A stretch of 64,000 nucleotides of DNA. It comes from Scopulibacillus daqui. GTDB taxonomy: Bacteria > Bacillota > Bacilli > Bacillales > Sporolactobacillaceae. The position numbers were made by a program, and so were the translations under genes. The DNA lies in the NCBI RefSeq assembly GCF_016908855.1, contig NZ_JAFBER010000005.1, forward strand, positions 62,001-126,000, given 5' to 3'. Every line of letters starts with the position of its first letter. The first letter of the stretch is position 1. Of this stretch, positions 9,293-16,413 are shown piece by piece. The notes under the pieces were generated by a model, which saw only the letters and a program-made list of their open reading frames with translations, was not told the origin of the DNA and made no database searches.

Positions 9293-9433
9293 ATGCAACA
9301 ATGTGTTGTTGAAGTCAATGGACAATGGTTTTTACGAGTAACCCTTGACGGCATTACTATTAATTTAGAAATTACTGCTCAAGCAGCAGCCATCTTGCAA
9401 GCATTAGGCATCCCGTTATGTAACGCTGCATAG
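9293..9433 (+). CDS. 46-residue uncharacterised small protein
   Basis: ATG at 9293 with a strong GGAAGGGAGGG site about six bases upstream, stop TAG at 9431-9433, then a perfect-stem terminator at 9544. The peptide starts MQQCVVEVNGQWFLRVTL and ends ILQALGIPLCNAA. It looks like a compact beta-beta-alpha unit with an alanine-rich helix and two cysteines near the ends. No signal peptide. I do not recognise the family. The ribosome site and terminator support a real single-gene transcript. Confidence 0.6.
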   Translation: MQQCVVEVNGQWFLRVTLDGITINLEITAQAAAILQALGIPLCNAA

Positions 9434-9770
9434 TGCACAAGTTTATATAAAATGCAGGCGTTCCTAAAAATGTGCTGTCCGCAATTATCACGAACAGCCT
9501 CCAAACCCATCATTCACCTTCAACTGACCGCGCCGAACGGATCAGAGCATTGCTGTTAACAGCAGCAATGCTCTCTTTTTTTCATATGCAACTATTTTTT
9601 TATAAGTTATGCTTTCGGGGTTTTTCCTTTCTTCTAACCATGGGCAAAGGGAAAGGAAGCCACACTCAATCGGATAACCGGATGTACCAGTAACACCTTT
9701 GACGCCCTTAAAGTAATGCCTCAATTCCAATCATAACATTGGGAATAGGATCTTTTTCATGGATTAAAGC
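9434..9770. other. Intergenic stretch with terminator, no further gene seen
   Basis: Apart from the terminator at 9544-9582 I see only open frames without ribosome sites. Confidence 0.4.
9544..9582 (+). terminator. Rho-independent terminator of the small gene
   Basis: Twelve-base-pair perfect stem AGAGCATTGCTG (9544-9555) with CAGCAATGCTCT (9563-9574), followed by CTTTTTTTC. Confidence 0.85.
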
Positions 9771-10370
9771 TTAAACAATCATTTCATAAATGCCAATTAA
9801 TATGAGTAATATGCCGGCTACCAAGCCAGAAAATTTGCCAAACCATGTGCTTGCTATTGTATATCCAAATTTAGAACCGCACCCGATAAATATCAGGGAA
9901 AATACCCCTGCCATTATTGTCGTCCATAAAGGGGACACACCTGTTGTTCCTGCGCCGATGCCAGTGGCTATATTATTCATTGCTAGCGCTATACCTAATG
10001 TAAATGATTCCTTCAGCGAAATCACATTATCTTTGTTAGCATCGCAAGCATAAGGATTTGGAATCGGCTTAATATCATCGTTATTTGAGCTTGCATTTTG
10101 CTTAGCGCACGGCAAACTTTTGATTATAGACCAAAGCCCAATACCAAGGAGAAGTGCAGCTCCAATCAAATTTGACATAAACCCTGAAATATAATGCGCA
10201 ATCACCTCTCCCATTGTCATGGATAAATACGTCCCCAACATTGTAATCAACGCTACAATCAAATTAGACAAAATCGGTATTTTTGTAGATCTTATCCCAA
10301 ATGCTATGCCGATGGCTAAGTTATCCAGATTGGAAGCAAATGCAATAATTAACACAGAAATCAAGTGCAC
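9771..10370 (-). CDS. ytaF: YtaF-like sporulation membrane protein (MntP/cation-transport-like fold)
   Basis: 199 residues, six hydrophobic segments in two symmetric halves: FASNLDNLAIGIAFG at about 11-25 and LGIALAMNNIATGIGAG at about 125-141. The duplicated D/N-N pair is the signature of the MntP/YtaF superfamily. YtaF homologues are annotated as sporulation membrane proteins; function is not established. Start is GTG with AAAGGGGGA upstream at a long spacing. The hydrophilic linker in the middle (DDIKPIPNPYACDANKDN) resembles an EF-hand-like acidic loop, common in YtaF proteins. Confidence 0.8.
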   Translation of the reverse strand: MHLISVLIIAFASNLDNLAIGIAFGIRSTKIPILSNLIVALITMLGTYLSMTMGEVIAHYISGFMSNLIGAALLLGIGLWSIIKSLPCAKQNASSNNDDIKPIPNPYACDANKDNVISLKESFTLGIALAMNNIATGIGAGTTGVSPLWTTIMAGVFSLIFIGCGSKFGYTIASTWFGKFSGLVAGILLILIGIYEMIV

Positions 10371-10703
10371 TATGCTTTATCCCCCTTTTCTGAACCCTTT
10401 ACCTTACCATATGTCACCGTTAAAAAATGGTTTCCGATAAGACATCCTTCCCATTTTATAATTTATTAAGAACGAATGATAAACAATTGATCAAAGCGTT
10501 TTATCATTTTCGGTAAGTTAATCCCGATTTTTTCAGAAGTCATTTATCCCCAAAATAAAAAACCCATATTCGGATAAATTTACCGATATGGGCAGACTTT
10601 CTCTGAAAATAATATTAAAAGTTAAGGTTATTATCAAAAACAACGATTTGCGTTTTAGTCATACAATAATAGGATTAAAAAATCCCATTGGCTTATCAGA
10701 GCC
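10371..10703. other. Intergenic stretch between ytaF and the abrB-like gene
   Basis: Holds the abrB-like gene's terminator (10555-10592) and the ytaF leader. No gene seen. Confidence 0.4.
10555..10592 (-). terminator. Terminator of the abrB-like gene
   Basis: On the minus strand CCCATATCGG pairs with CCGAATATGGG (one bulge) and is followed by TTTTTTATTTT. Confidence 0.75.
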
Positions 10704-10988
10704 TTATTTCGTTACTAAAAGGTACTTTTTCAATTCCTCCATTAAAATTTTTGCCCCTTCTGGACTCAGGGTTAGCTTATTATTTCCAACACTTATATTT
10801 TCGTCCGAAATCTCTCCGGTTATTTGACAGGCATTTTGTGATGTATACTTTTTCAAAATAATTTTGTTATCATCAAGGAAAATTTCAATCGGGTCTTTCT
10901 CTTTTATGTCCAGTGTACGGCGCAATTCCTTTGGGATCACAATACGGCCTAATTCATCAATCTTTCTGACGATTCCTGTTGATTTCAT
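10704..10988 (-). CDS. AbrB-family transition-state transcriptional regulator
   Basis: 94 residues, the length of AbrB/Abh. The N-terminal swapped-hairpin DNA-binding domain is plain: GIVRKIDELGRIVIPKELRR (residues 4-23) then TLDIKEKDPIEIFLDDNKIILKKY. The C-terminal multimerisation part (LSPEGAKILMEELKKYL) is intact. It would bind AT-rich promoters and control growth-phase genes; whether it is AbrB itself or an Abh-type paralogue cannot be told. RBS GAGGAG precedes the ATG. Its upstream region carries a palindromic motif also found at 32421-32463. Confidence 0.88.
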   Translation of the reverse strand: MKSTGIVRKIDELGRIVIPKELRRTLDIKEKDPIEIFLDDNKIILKKYTSQNACQITGEISDENISVGNNKLTLSPEGAKILMEELKKYLLVTK

Positions 10989-11015
10989 TTTATCTTCTCC
11001 TCATAAATAAGTTTC

Positions 11016-11052
11016 AATCCTACGGTATTGCTTAATTTCCAATTGAAATATT
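11016..11052 (-). promoter_or_regulatory. Shared palindromic motif upstream of the abrB-like gene
   Basis: On the minus strand: ATTTC-N5-GAAAT, then TAAG, five bases, CCGTAGGATTG. The same arrangement occurs at 32421-32463 in front of the frameshifted secreted-protein gene. Likely a regulator site with or without a promoter element; role inferred. Confidence 0.4.
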
Positions 11053-11458
11053 GTTCTTTGAAAAATGAATATCCCTATTCTGAGACAATCGGAAAACCCA
11101 TTTAGGGCTGGGACTAAAATAACTTCTAGTCATTCACATAAAAATGAGATTTAGTTGCCTTTTTTAATTAACATAGGTTATTTAATTTCCTATTCAACTG
11201 TTTTTGTACTTACATCAAACCGTAGGACTTGAAGTTTTTATAATAGCGTAACATAAATCCCCAAATAAGATATAATCATGGGTTATTTTACATATTTTTA
11301 ATTGGCAACTCAGTCAATTTTCTCGGAAAATAGCATGAGTGAATAAGGCTGGCTGTGATTTTGAATTAAATATGAAGGATATCAGAACTAGAATTCAAGT
11401 TTTTTCCCGATAAAGTAAAAATTCATTCCAGGAAAAAAATCTTAAAAAAAGTATTGAG

Positions 11459-11485
11459 TTGATACTGATGGTAATGTAGTATAAT
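11459..11485 (+). promoter_or_regulatory. Probable promoter of the small membrane-protein gene
   Basis: TTGATA (11459-11464) and perfect TATAAT (11480-11485), spaced 15 bases, about 30 bases before the TTG start at 11515. The spacing is short. Confidence 0.45.
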
Positions 11486-11514
11486 ATTGGGATTAAAGTA
11501 GGGGGGGAGTAAAA

Positions 11515-11874
11515 TTGAAAAGAAATACGGAATTTACCTTATCACTCATTGCAACAATCTTTTTAACGATTGGATGGTTCTTTACAGCTATAATGTCATT
11601 TTTGTTAAGCTTTATGCCTGCAGATGCTGACGGTTTTGGATGGTTCGTATACTTATTAATCTGCACGATATTTTCAATTCCGCTTCTTGTTCTTATCTGG
11701 ATTGCAACATTTAAAATCAGAAATAACAGCAAGGGCTGGGGCATTTTTATTCTAATTATGGGCGTCTTTTATACCTTTTCCATTTACTTTGTGCCTGGCA
11801 TATTACTTTTAATCGCCGGCATTATGATGGTTGCTAAAAATGATAAAAGCAAGAGTATGAATCTATCAGCTTAG
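11515..11874 (+). CDS. Small four-helix membrane protein, DUF4064-like
   Basis: 119 residues starting at TTG, with GGGGGGGAG seven bases upstream. Helices: about 8-32, 44-65, 73-90 and 92-108. The opening RNTEFTLSLIATIFLTIGW and the closing GILLLIAGIMMV resemble DUF4064 membrane proteins of Firmicutes. No function known. It is followed 120 bases later by a strong terminator. Confidence 0.65.
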   Translation: MKRNTEFTLSLIATIFLTIGWFFTAIMSFLLSFMPADADGFGWFVYLLICTIFSIPLLVLIWIATFKIRNNSKGWGIFILIMGVFYTFSIYFVPGILLLIAGIMMVAKNDKSKSMNLSA

Positions 11875-11996
11875 GGATTAGATAGACATAATCAAGGATT
11901 TTCTCATCAAACCAGTTATAGCTTATAATTTTTGTGCTGTATACATAGAGTTAAGAATGATAAAAGCCAATGCTCTGAAACACGCTAAGCCAAATA

Positions 11997-12036
11997 CGTG
12001 GATTTTGTTCGTTAAGCAAAATTCACGTTTTTTTTT
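11997..12036 (+). terminator. Rho-independent terminator of the DUF4064-like gene
   Basis: CGTGGATTTTG (11997-12007) pairs with CAAAATTCACG (12017-12027, one G-U), followed by nine T. Confidence 0.85.
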
Positions 12037-12126
12037 GCAATAACGGTACCGGGTGCTGGAATCTATAAACCGGTTCAATAAATCTTTCAAATCTAAAGCC
12101 TTTTCGTTGTAAGCCAAGATTGAAAA

Positions 12127-12160
12127 CCCAAAAGTTAGATTGTTACACTAACTTTTGGGG
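12127..12160 (-). terminator. Hairpin terminator after the 113-residue gene
   Basis: CCCAAAAGTTAG (12127-12138) is the reverse complement of CTAACTTTTGGG (12148-12159); on the minus strand TTTTCA follows, a short U-tract. Confidence 0.65.
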
Positions 12161-12214
12161 TGCAGTACATATCAAAATGGGTACTGGGGGATTTTCTGAT
12201 ATTGATATTTACAT

Positions 12215-12556
12215 TTACAAATCTAAAATCTTAGCAATGTTATTTTCGTACATCCCGTCTGAATAATATCCTAACAACACCTCTTCTACATGGGGCATTG
12301 GAATACTGTCCACGGGAAGACCTTTTATTTCAGCAACCTTTTCTCTGAATTCTCCCTTCGTCGGTATTTTTTTAGTTAACTGAATATGAATTAAATAGCG
12401 ATCTAATTGATTCTTTTGCTCAGACGTATATCCATATTTAAGTAAAACTGAATCTCTTGTTCTAAAATGAGGATCCACATGTTCATATAATGATACTACG
12501 GCATTAGTCAATAACAACAATCGAGAATGTATTTCTTCTCTTTCTTTATCATTCAT
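12215..12556 (-). CDS. Uncharacterised 113-residue protein
   Basis: Cytosolic-looking, mostly helical, acidic, no membrane segment. The start ATG follows AGGAGGT at good spacing. Visible stretches: SRLLLLTNAVVSLYEHVDPH, GYTSEQKNQLDRYLIHIQ, IPMPHVEEVLLGYYSDGMYE. I do not recognise the family. The neighbouring 77-residue gene on the same strand and the toxin-like genes nearby make an immunity-type role conceivable, but nothing in the sequence proves it. Confidence 0.55.
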   Translation of the reverse strand: MNDKEREEIHSRLLLLTNAVVSLYEHVDPHFRTRDSVLLKYGYTSEQKNQLDRYLIHIQLTKKIPTKGEFREKVAEIKGLPVDSIPMPHVEEVLLGYYSDGMYENNIAKILDL

Positions 12557-12613
12557 ATTTTAGACCTCCTATTCTTTAAAATAACCATTTCATAACATAT
12601 GTAAGCCATTATA

Positions 12614-12847
12614 CTATTGCTTTGCATAGCTCCCCGCCTCTAATTTGTGTCCATTTTTCTCCATTTGAACAACAATCTCCTTATTATTTTTTTTGAAATT
12701 TCCATATAGCATGAGTGTATGCATTGGCGTAAACTCATAATCTGTAAATTCAACTTCTGAGTGTTCTTCCTTCATCATATATTTCTCCGCCACTTTTTCG
12801 GCTTGTGCTGCGATTTCCTTTTCCTCTTCATCGTGCTTATGTTTCAA
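12614..12847 (-). CDS. Small 77-residue protein, faintly DUF1433-like
   Basis: Start TTG with AGAAGGTG six bases upstream. N-terminal half is a charged helix (HDEEEKEIAAQAEKVAEKYM), C-terminal half a beta-rich segment (EVEFTDYEFTPMHTLMLYG). The helix followed by a 'YEFTPM...YG' strand pair resembles DUF1433 proteins, found next to LXG-type toxin genes in Bacillus. The usual N-terminal signal or lipobox is absent, so it may be a remnant. The assignment is tentative. Confidence 0.4.
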   Translation of the reverse strand: MKHKHDEEEKEIAAQAEKVAEKYMMKEEHSEVEFTDYEFTPMHTLMLYGNFKKNNKEIVVQMEKNGHKLEAGSYAKQ

Positions 12848-13096
12848 ATAGACACCTTCTATAACTTATTTTTCCCGTGTCCGTTTGGAAGTAGGGATTT
12901 TAGATTAAACCTATTTTATAAGAATATTTCCCGATCTTAGGTAGTTTAAAAACTTGAATATGAAAGTATCAAGAAGTCCATGAACCGTTTATTAATGCTT
13001 TGGTAAAAAAGGAAAATAATCGTTGAAATATTACGTTCGAAAAATCTATCAAAAATATCAAAATTAAAACACAATTGATTGAAAAAAGGGATTATT

Positions 13097-13573
13097 ATGA
13101 CGATAAAAAAGAAAAAAGGAATTATTGCTTCATTATTTAAAATTTTTACTTGTAATGACGTTTTTTATGATTCATTGGCTCATACTTCTCATGCTGCCAT
13201 AGTAAAGGTCTTTAAATTTAAATCTGGAAATGTATTGGTTACTAAGGATACTTCATCAAAAAGATTGACGGGCCGCACTAATATTGTAATTATTAGTGGC
13301 TCTCATTTTATATATATTGCTGGACCAGCTCATTATCCAGCACGCCATACTATTGTTTGGTGGCTAAGCCATTACCCGCATACAAAAGTTATTCGTTATA
13401 AGTCTTACACATCTGTAAAAAAGGCTGCTAGTTATGCTTATAATCATTAATATAAAGAGCCATATAACCACCGTTCTTATCGGGTAACAATAAATTCTAA
13501 AGATAGAACATATCTTTATTGCTCAGAAATTGTTTTGCAATCATATTATTACAATGCTAAAAACATTTCTTAA
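13097..13573 (+). pseudogene. YiiX/NlpC-P60-like cysteine hydrolase gene interrupted by one in-frame TAA
   Basis: ATG at 13097 behind AAAAAAGGGA. The first 117 codons read FYDSLAHTSHAAIVKVFKF (candidate catalytic His), ...ARHTIVWWLSHYPHTKVIRY..., then stop at 13448-13450. In exactly the same frame the reading continues YKEPYNHRSYRV...RTYLYCSEIVLQSYY and stops at 13571-13573. The second part carries the YCSE cysteine box expected at the C-terminus of permuted papain-like (YiiX/YebB) hydrolases. The catalytic cysteine is therefore separated from the histidine by one TAA. Either a fresh pseudogene, a sequencing error or readthrough; no frameshift is needed. Confidence 0.6.
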
Positions 13574-13772
13574 TTACCGTAAACACTGAATAAATTCCCT
13601 TTAATTTTTTCAATATTCACTTCTATTTCTAGTCCTTTCTACCTATTTACTTAAAACATCTTTCTTAATTTGTAAATATCGGAATTGGAGGTTTATTTAT
13701 AAAAAAATAATTGCTGGTATTTACGTAATAGTTAAATTCCTTAAAAAAGAATTACAATGGGAGGCTTTTTTT

Positions 13773-14312
13773 ATGAAGAAGTATAATATTTTTATTAAGA
13801 GTATTTTGGTGGTCGCTAGTTTCTTGTTAGTTTTCACTGTAGTATTTACACCTATATCTAAAGCGAAAACAGCTAATAAAGATGAAATGGCTAGTATCGA
13901 CTATAATAAGAGAGTTAAACAATTTGAGGATGCTTTTAAATTTATCTATGGAGTCGCAGCAATAACTGATAAAAATGGAAATGTAATTGATTTTGATTTT
14001 GATAAAATCAGGGAAAAATATGGTGATTCAAAACCTCTTGATATGTTAGAAAAAGAAATTAACGATAATAAACAAACAACAGGTGCTATTCAACTTAGAT
14101 CATATTGGGGATGTATGAAGTCATCACTCATTGATTTCTTTGGTGTGAATGCTGTTCAGGCTGCTATTAATGGTGGAATAGCTAACTATATAAGAAAACA
14201 TGCCTTTAAGGAAGCAGCTAAATTAGCAGCGAAATATTTTGTTGGTACTAGCGTTGCTGGAATAATCACTACACTAACATATTATGGAACAAAATGTACT
14301 TTTACTAAGTAA
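13773..14312 (+). CDS. Secreted two-cysteine protein, candidate peptide-toxin precursor
   Basis: 179 residues, ATG with GGGAGG eight bases upstream. Residues 1-31 form a Sec signal peptide (KKYN...SILVVASFLLVFTVVF, then PISKA as likely cleavage site). Residues 33-105 are acidic and hydrophilic. Residues 110-179 are cationic and helix-prone, with exactly two cysteines at C114 (YWGCMKS) and C175 (YYGTKC) framing hydrophobic, alanine/glycine-rich helices (AAINGGIANYI, FVGTSVAGIITTLTYYG). This precursor-plus-amphipathic-tail layout recalls secreted peptide toxins such as SdpC, though I see no sequence identity. A small membrane protein gene follows 11 bases later. Family unknown to me. Confidence 0.7.
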   Translation: MKKYNIFIKSILVVASFLLVFTVVFTPISKAKTANKDEMASIDYNKRVKQFEDAFKFIYGVAAITDKNGNVIDFDFDKIREKYGDSKPLDMLEKEINDNKQTTGAIQLRSYWGCMKSSLIDFFGVNAVQAAINGGIANYIRKHAFKEAAKLAAKYFVGTSVAGIITTLTYYGTKCTFTK

Positions 14313-14323
14313 GGAGGTTTAAA

Positions 14324-14539
14324 GTGACTCCTAGTAACAAATTATTGTTTAAATTACTTTTTATAATGTCGCCCATAATTTTTATGGTGATATTTTTGTT
14401 GTATAATTTATTCATTAACAACAATAATTTTTTATCAAGCATCATGAATGCTTTATCTATCGTGGCTATATATTACTTTTGCATTAGTTTATATTTTATA
14501 TTTTTTAATATAAAAGATGATAAGACCAACAATATGTAA
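14324..14539 (+). CDS. Small two-helix membrane protein, candidate immunity partner
   Basis: 71 residues, GTG start, with AAGGAGGT seven bases upstream overlapping the end of the preceding gene. Two strongly hydrophobic helices at about residues 8-30 and 38-61, followed by a short basic/acidic tail (KDDKTNNM). It is clearly co-transcribed with the secreted protein gene. Small membrane proteins directly behind a toxin-like gene often give self-protection; that role is inferred here from position and topology only. Confidence 0.6.
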   Translation: MTPSNKLLFKLLFIMSPIIFMVIFLLYNLFINNNNFLSSIMNALSIVAIYYFCISLYFIFFNIKDDKTNNM

Positions 14540-14559
14540 TTTATCAGTAATAGAAGTAG

Positions 14560-14658
14560 CATAACGGATTAACTATCTTCTGGCAACAAGTGATGAATTA
14601 CCTGTTTCAATAGCATCTATAGAGTTTTAAATTCTTGTGAGTATTCTTGTCGTTTCAT
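14560..14658 (-). pseudogene. IS3-type transposase orfA N-terminal scrap
   Basis: From ATG at 14658 (behind AGGGGGC) the minus strand reads MKRQEYSQEFK, then after a one-base shift SIDAIETGNSSLVARR and a stop. Together these match the start of IS3/IS150-group OrfA proteins (helix-turn-helix of the Tnp_1 type). No inverted repeats or orfB are present. A dead remnant about 100 bases long. Confidence 0.6.
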
Positions 14659-14701
14659 ATTGTTTGCCCCCTAGCAATTAAAATTATAAACAGTTCGATT
14701 A

Positions 14702-15196
14702 TTAAAAAATAACAGGAGATCCTTTATTAAACTGGCACCTATGATTCGCTTCGTGTTCAATCAAATGGAAAACAACCCACTCAGGTGTGACGTCATAATG
14801 TTTAAGACCCCTTGGTTTACGCCAATCGGCAAGATCCATTGTGCGAAAGTGGGAAAGAAATACTTTCCGTACTGTATTAAGGCGGTGAAAATGCTCCTCC
14901 AAACTCTGACCTTCAATATGAGTTAATAAGCCATCATCTAAAAGAGCCTCAAACGGGAACAACGAGCGTATCTCAGTATCCCATTCAGAAACAAGAACTT
15001 CTTCATATAACCAATCTGCCTCGACCAATGCAATGTGATATAAAAGCGTGCCAATCGTTTGCCTTTCATCAATTTTTGTGTCAAGGATACTTTGGCTGGT
15101 TCGCGTTAATCTATTAATAAGTGTTTGGCGAACATCCTCTAAACACCATAGCCATCTACCAATTTCTTCTTCATATCCTGGTAACGACGACACCAT
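14702..15196 (-). CDS. DinB-family protein
   Basis: 164 residues. DinB/YfiT-like four-helix proteins bind a metal through three histidines; here they are visible as LYHIALVEADW near residue 54 and HLIEHEANHR near residue 150. Members often act as thiol-dependent transferases (bacillithiol or mycothiol related). The end after HR (CQFNKGSPVIF) is shorter and unlike the usual RGQI-type tail, suggesting a small C-terminal change. ATG start; upstream AAAGTAGGTGATC is a moderate ribosome site. Confidence 0.75.
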   Translation of the reverse strand: MVSSLPGYEEEIGRWLWCLEDVRQTLINRLTRTSQSILDTKIDERQTIGTLLYHIALVEADWLYEEVLVSEWDTEIRSLFPFEALLDDGLLTHIEGQSLEEHFHRLNTVRKVFLSHFRTMDLADWRKPRGLKHYDVTPEWVVFHLIEHEANHRCQFNKGSPVIF

Positions 15197-15512
15197 TAAA
15201 GACTTTCTCTCAACATGATCACCTACTTTCCCATTTATAAACTAATATTCTATTATTAAATAGATATTTCCTTTTCCAATTAAACTACTTGATGAACTGA
15301 TCGTAATGGATACATCCACAAGTTGCCCCCGGTAGCGTTTTTTTTTGTGCACGCTTCGGTCCCTGCACAAATAAAATGCCATTCCCTGCATTTTTGCCAT
15401 AAACAATAATGAACTTACTTTGCCGCAATATTTTTTATCAAAAAAGTATATTCCATAAAGGATTTTTATTATGGTTCATGGAATTAAATACCATGATGAG
15501 GAGGGAAAACAA
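15197..15512. other. Divergent intergenic stretch
   Basis: Contains an inverted repeat TTGTGCA/TGCACAA near 15344-15370 beside a T-run, but the T-run lies on the wrong side for a terminator. No gene. Confidence 0.4.
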
Positions 15513-15950
15513 ATGGCACTATCAACAGAAAATATTGTGGAATTAACAGAAGAGAATCAGTTTTTAGAAGCATTCCCAGTGGTAAATCAATTACGTACGG
15601 ATTTAACTGAAGAAAGTTATATGGAATTTTTAACGCAGATGAGACAAAATGGTTATAAATTATTCGCTATTTATGGAGAAGAAGGCATTGCAGCAGTAGC
15701 AGGGGTTAGTTTACAGGTTAATTTTTATAATAAGAAGCATGCATTTGTATATGACCTTGTAACAGATGAGAAATATCGCTCCCAAGGGTATGGTTATAAA
15801 TTATTAAGTTATATAGAGTCGTGGGCAAAATTAAATGGAGCTGAATTTGTGGCTATCGAATCAGGAATTCAGCGTAAAGATGCGCATAGATTTTATGAAA
15901 AAAAACTGAATTATAATAAATGGTGTTATTCATTTCGTAAGCCAATATAA
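15513..15950 (+). CDS. GNAT-family N-acetyltransferase
   Basis: 145 residues from ATG 15513, chosen because GAGGAGGG lies seven bases upstream; an in-frame ATG at 15471 has no ribosome site. The GNAT core is clear: FVYDLVTDEKYRSQGYGYKLL (motif A, with the R/QxxGxG-like acetyl-CoA loop RSQGYG at about 87-92), then GAEFVAIES and AHRFYEKKLNY near the end. It would acetylate an amine using acetyl-CoA; the substrate is unknown. Confidence 0.85.
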   Translation: MALSTENIVELTEENQFLEAFPVVNQLRTDLTEESYMEFLTQMRQNGYKLFAIYGEEGIAAVAGVSLQVNFYNKKHAFVYDLVTDEKYRSQGYGYKLLSYIESWAKLNGAEFVAIESGIQRKDAHRFYEKKLNYNKWCYSFRKPI

Positions 15951-16055
15951 CCTCAAAGACCGATATAAATCAAAAAGTGTTTTATAGTGACATAAGACTT
16001 TTAATTAATCTACAATAAAATGAAATATTATATAGAGGAAAGGGAGTGGAGTTTT

Positions 16056-16157
16056 ATGAAAGAAATTGAGGTTAGATTTAAACTAAAGGATAAAAATTAT
16101 TTTAAGAAAGCCGCCCTCTTCCGCCCTCAAAATCATCACATCTTCTCATCCAGGTAA
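16056..16157 (+). pseudogene. Truncated CYTH-domain (class IV adenylate cyclase/thiamine triphosphatase-like) start
   Basis: 33 codons behind a strong GAAAGGGAG site. MKEIEVRFKLKDKNYF is the typical ExExR/K opening strand of CYTH proteins. The reading then changes to an unrelated tail and stops, while real members need about 170 residues. Only the first 5-6% of such a gene is left, next to the ssrA 3' end. Confidence 0.5.
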
Positions 16158-16175
16158 AATCATGTTAAAATGCAT

Positions 16176-16253
16176 ATACACGCAACTCCTATTCTTTTCT
16201 TGTTTCTCGTCAATTCAAGTGTAAAGGATTAAGGAGCTTGCGTGTATTTTTTT
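16176..16253 (+). terminator. Long-stem terminator after the CYTH fragment
   Basis: ATACACGCAA-CTCC (from 16176) pairs with GGAG-CTTGCGTGTAT (to 16246), followed by TTTTTTTG. The loop is large (about 40 bases), so it may be a two-part structure. Confidence 0.6.
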
Positions 16254-16295
16254 GTTTTAATTTTTCTCATACCCCAACAAATATTGTAGAGCCAT

Positions 16296-16323
16296 AAAAA
16301 AAGACGCCTTATCAAAAGCGTCT
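16296..16323 (-). terminator. Probable terminator of ssrA
   Basis: AGACGC (16302-16307) pairs with GCGTCT (16318-16323); on the minus strand seven T follow. Confidence 0.75.
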
Positions 16324-16413
16324 GTTAAGATTCATTTTGTTGTTTTTTAATGCTTTGATAACAGTATATCGCAATTTTCACCACGAAACCTTAGTCCGTT
16401 GATATGTAAGGTT

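Larger units (their letters stand above)
10989..11514. other. Divergent upstream region between the abrB-like gene and the membrane gene
   Basis: Contains the shared motif at 11016-11052, a weaker look-alike on the plus strand (AATTTCCTATTC near 11178 through CCGTAGGACTTG near 11219), and a TTGATA/TATAAT pair at 11459-11485. No gene. Confidence 0.45.
11875..12214. other. Convergent intergenic stretch with two terminators
   Basis: Carries a plus-strand terminator at 11997-12036 and a minus-strand hairpin at 12127-12160. The open frame between them on the minus strand has no ribosome site and overlaps the terminator. Confidence 0.5.
15951..16413. other. Intergenic stretch at the ssrA 3' side
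   Basis: Holds the CYTH stub and two terminators. The ssrA 3' end is a known target of integrases, but I find no integrase gene and no repeat of the ssrA end to the left. Confidence 0.4.

Noticed and set aside
11923-12117. 64-codon minus-strand open frame
   Set aside because: It contains the strong plus-strand terminator at 11997-12036 and has no ribosome site.
15344-15370. TTGTGCA/TGCACAA inverted repeat beside a T-run as a terminator
   Set aside because: The T-run is 5' of the stem on the plus strand and A-rich on the minus strand, so neither direction gives the required order.
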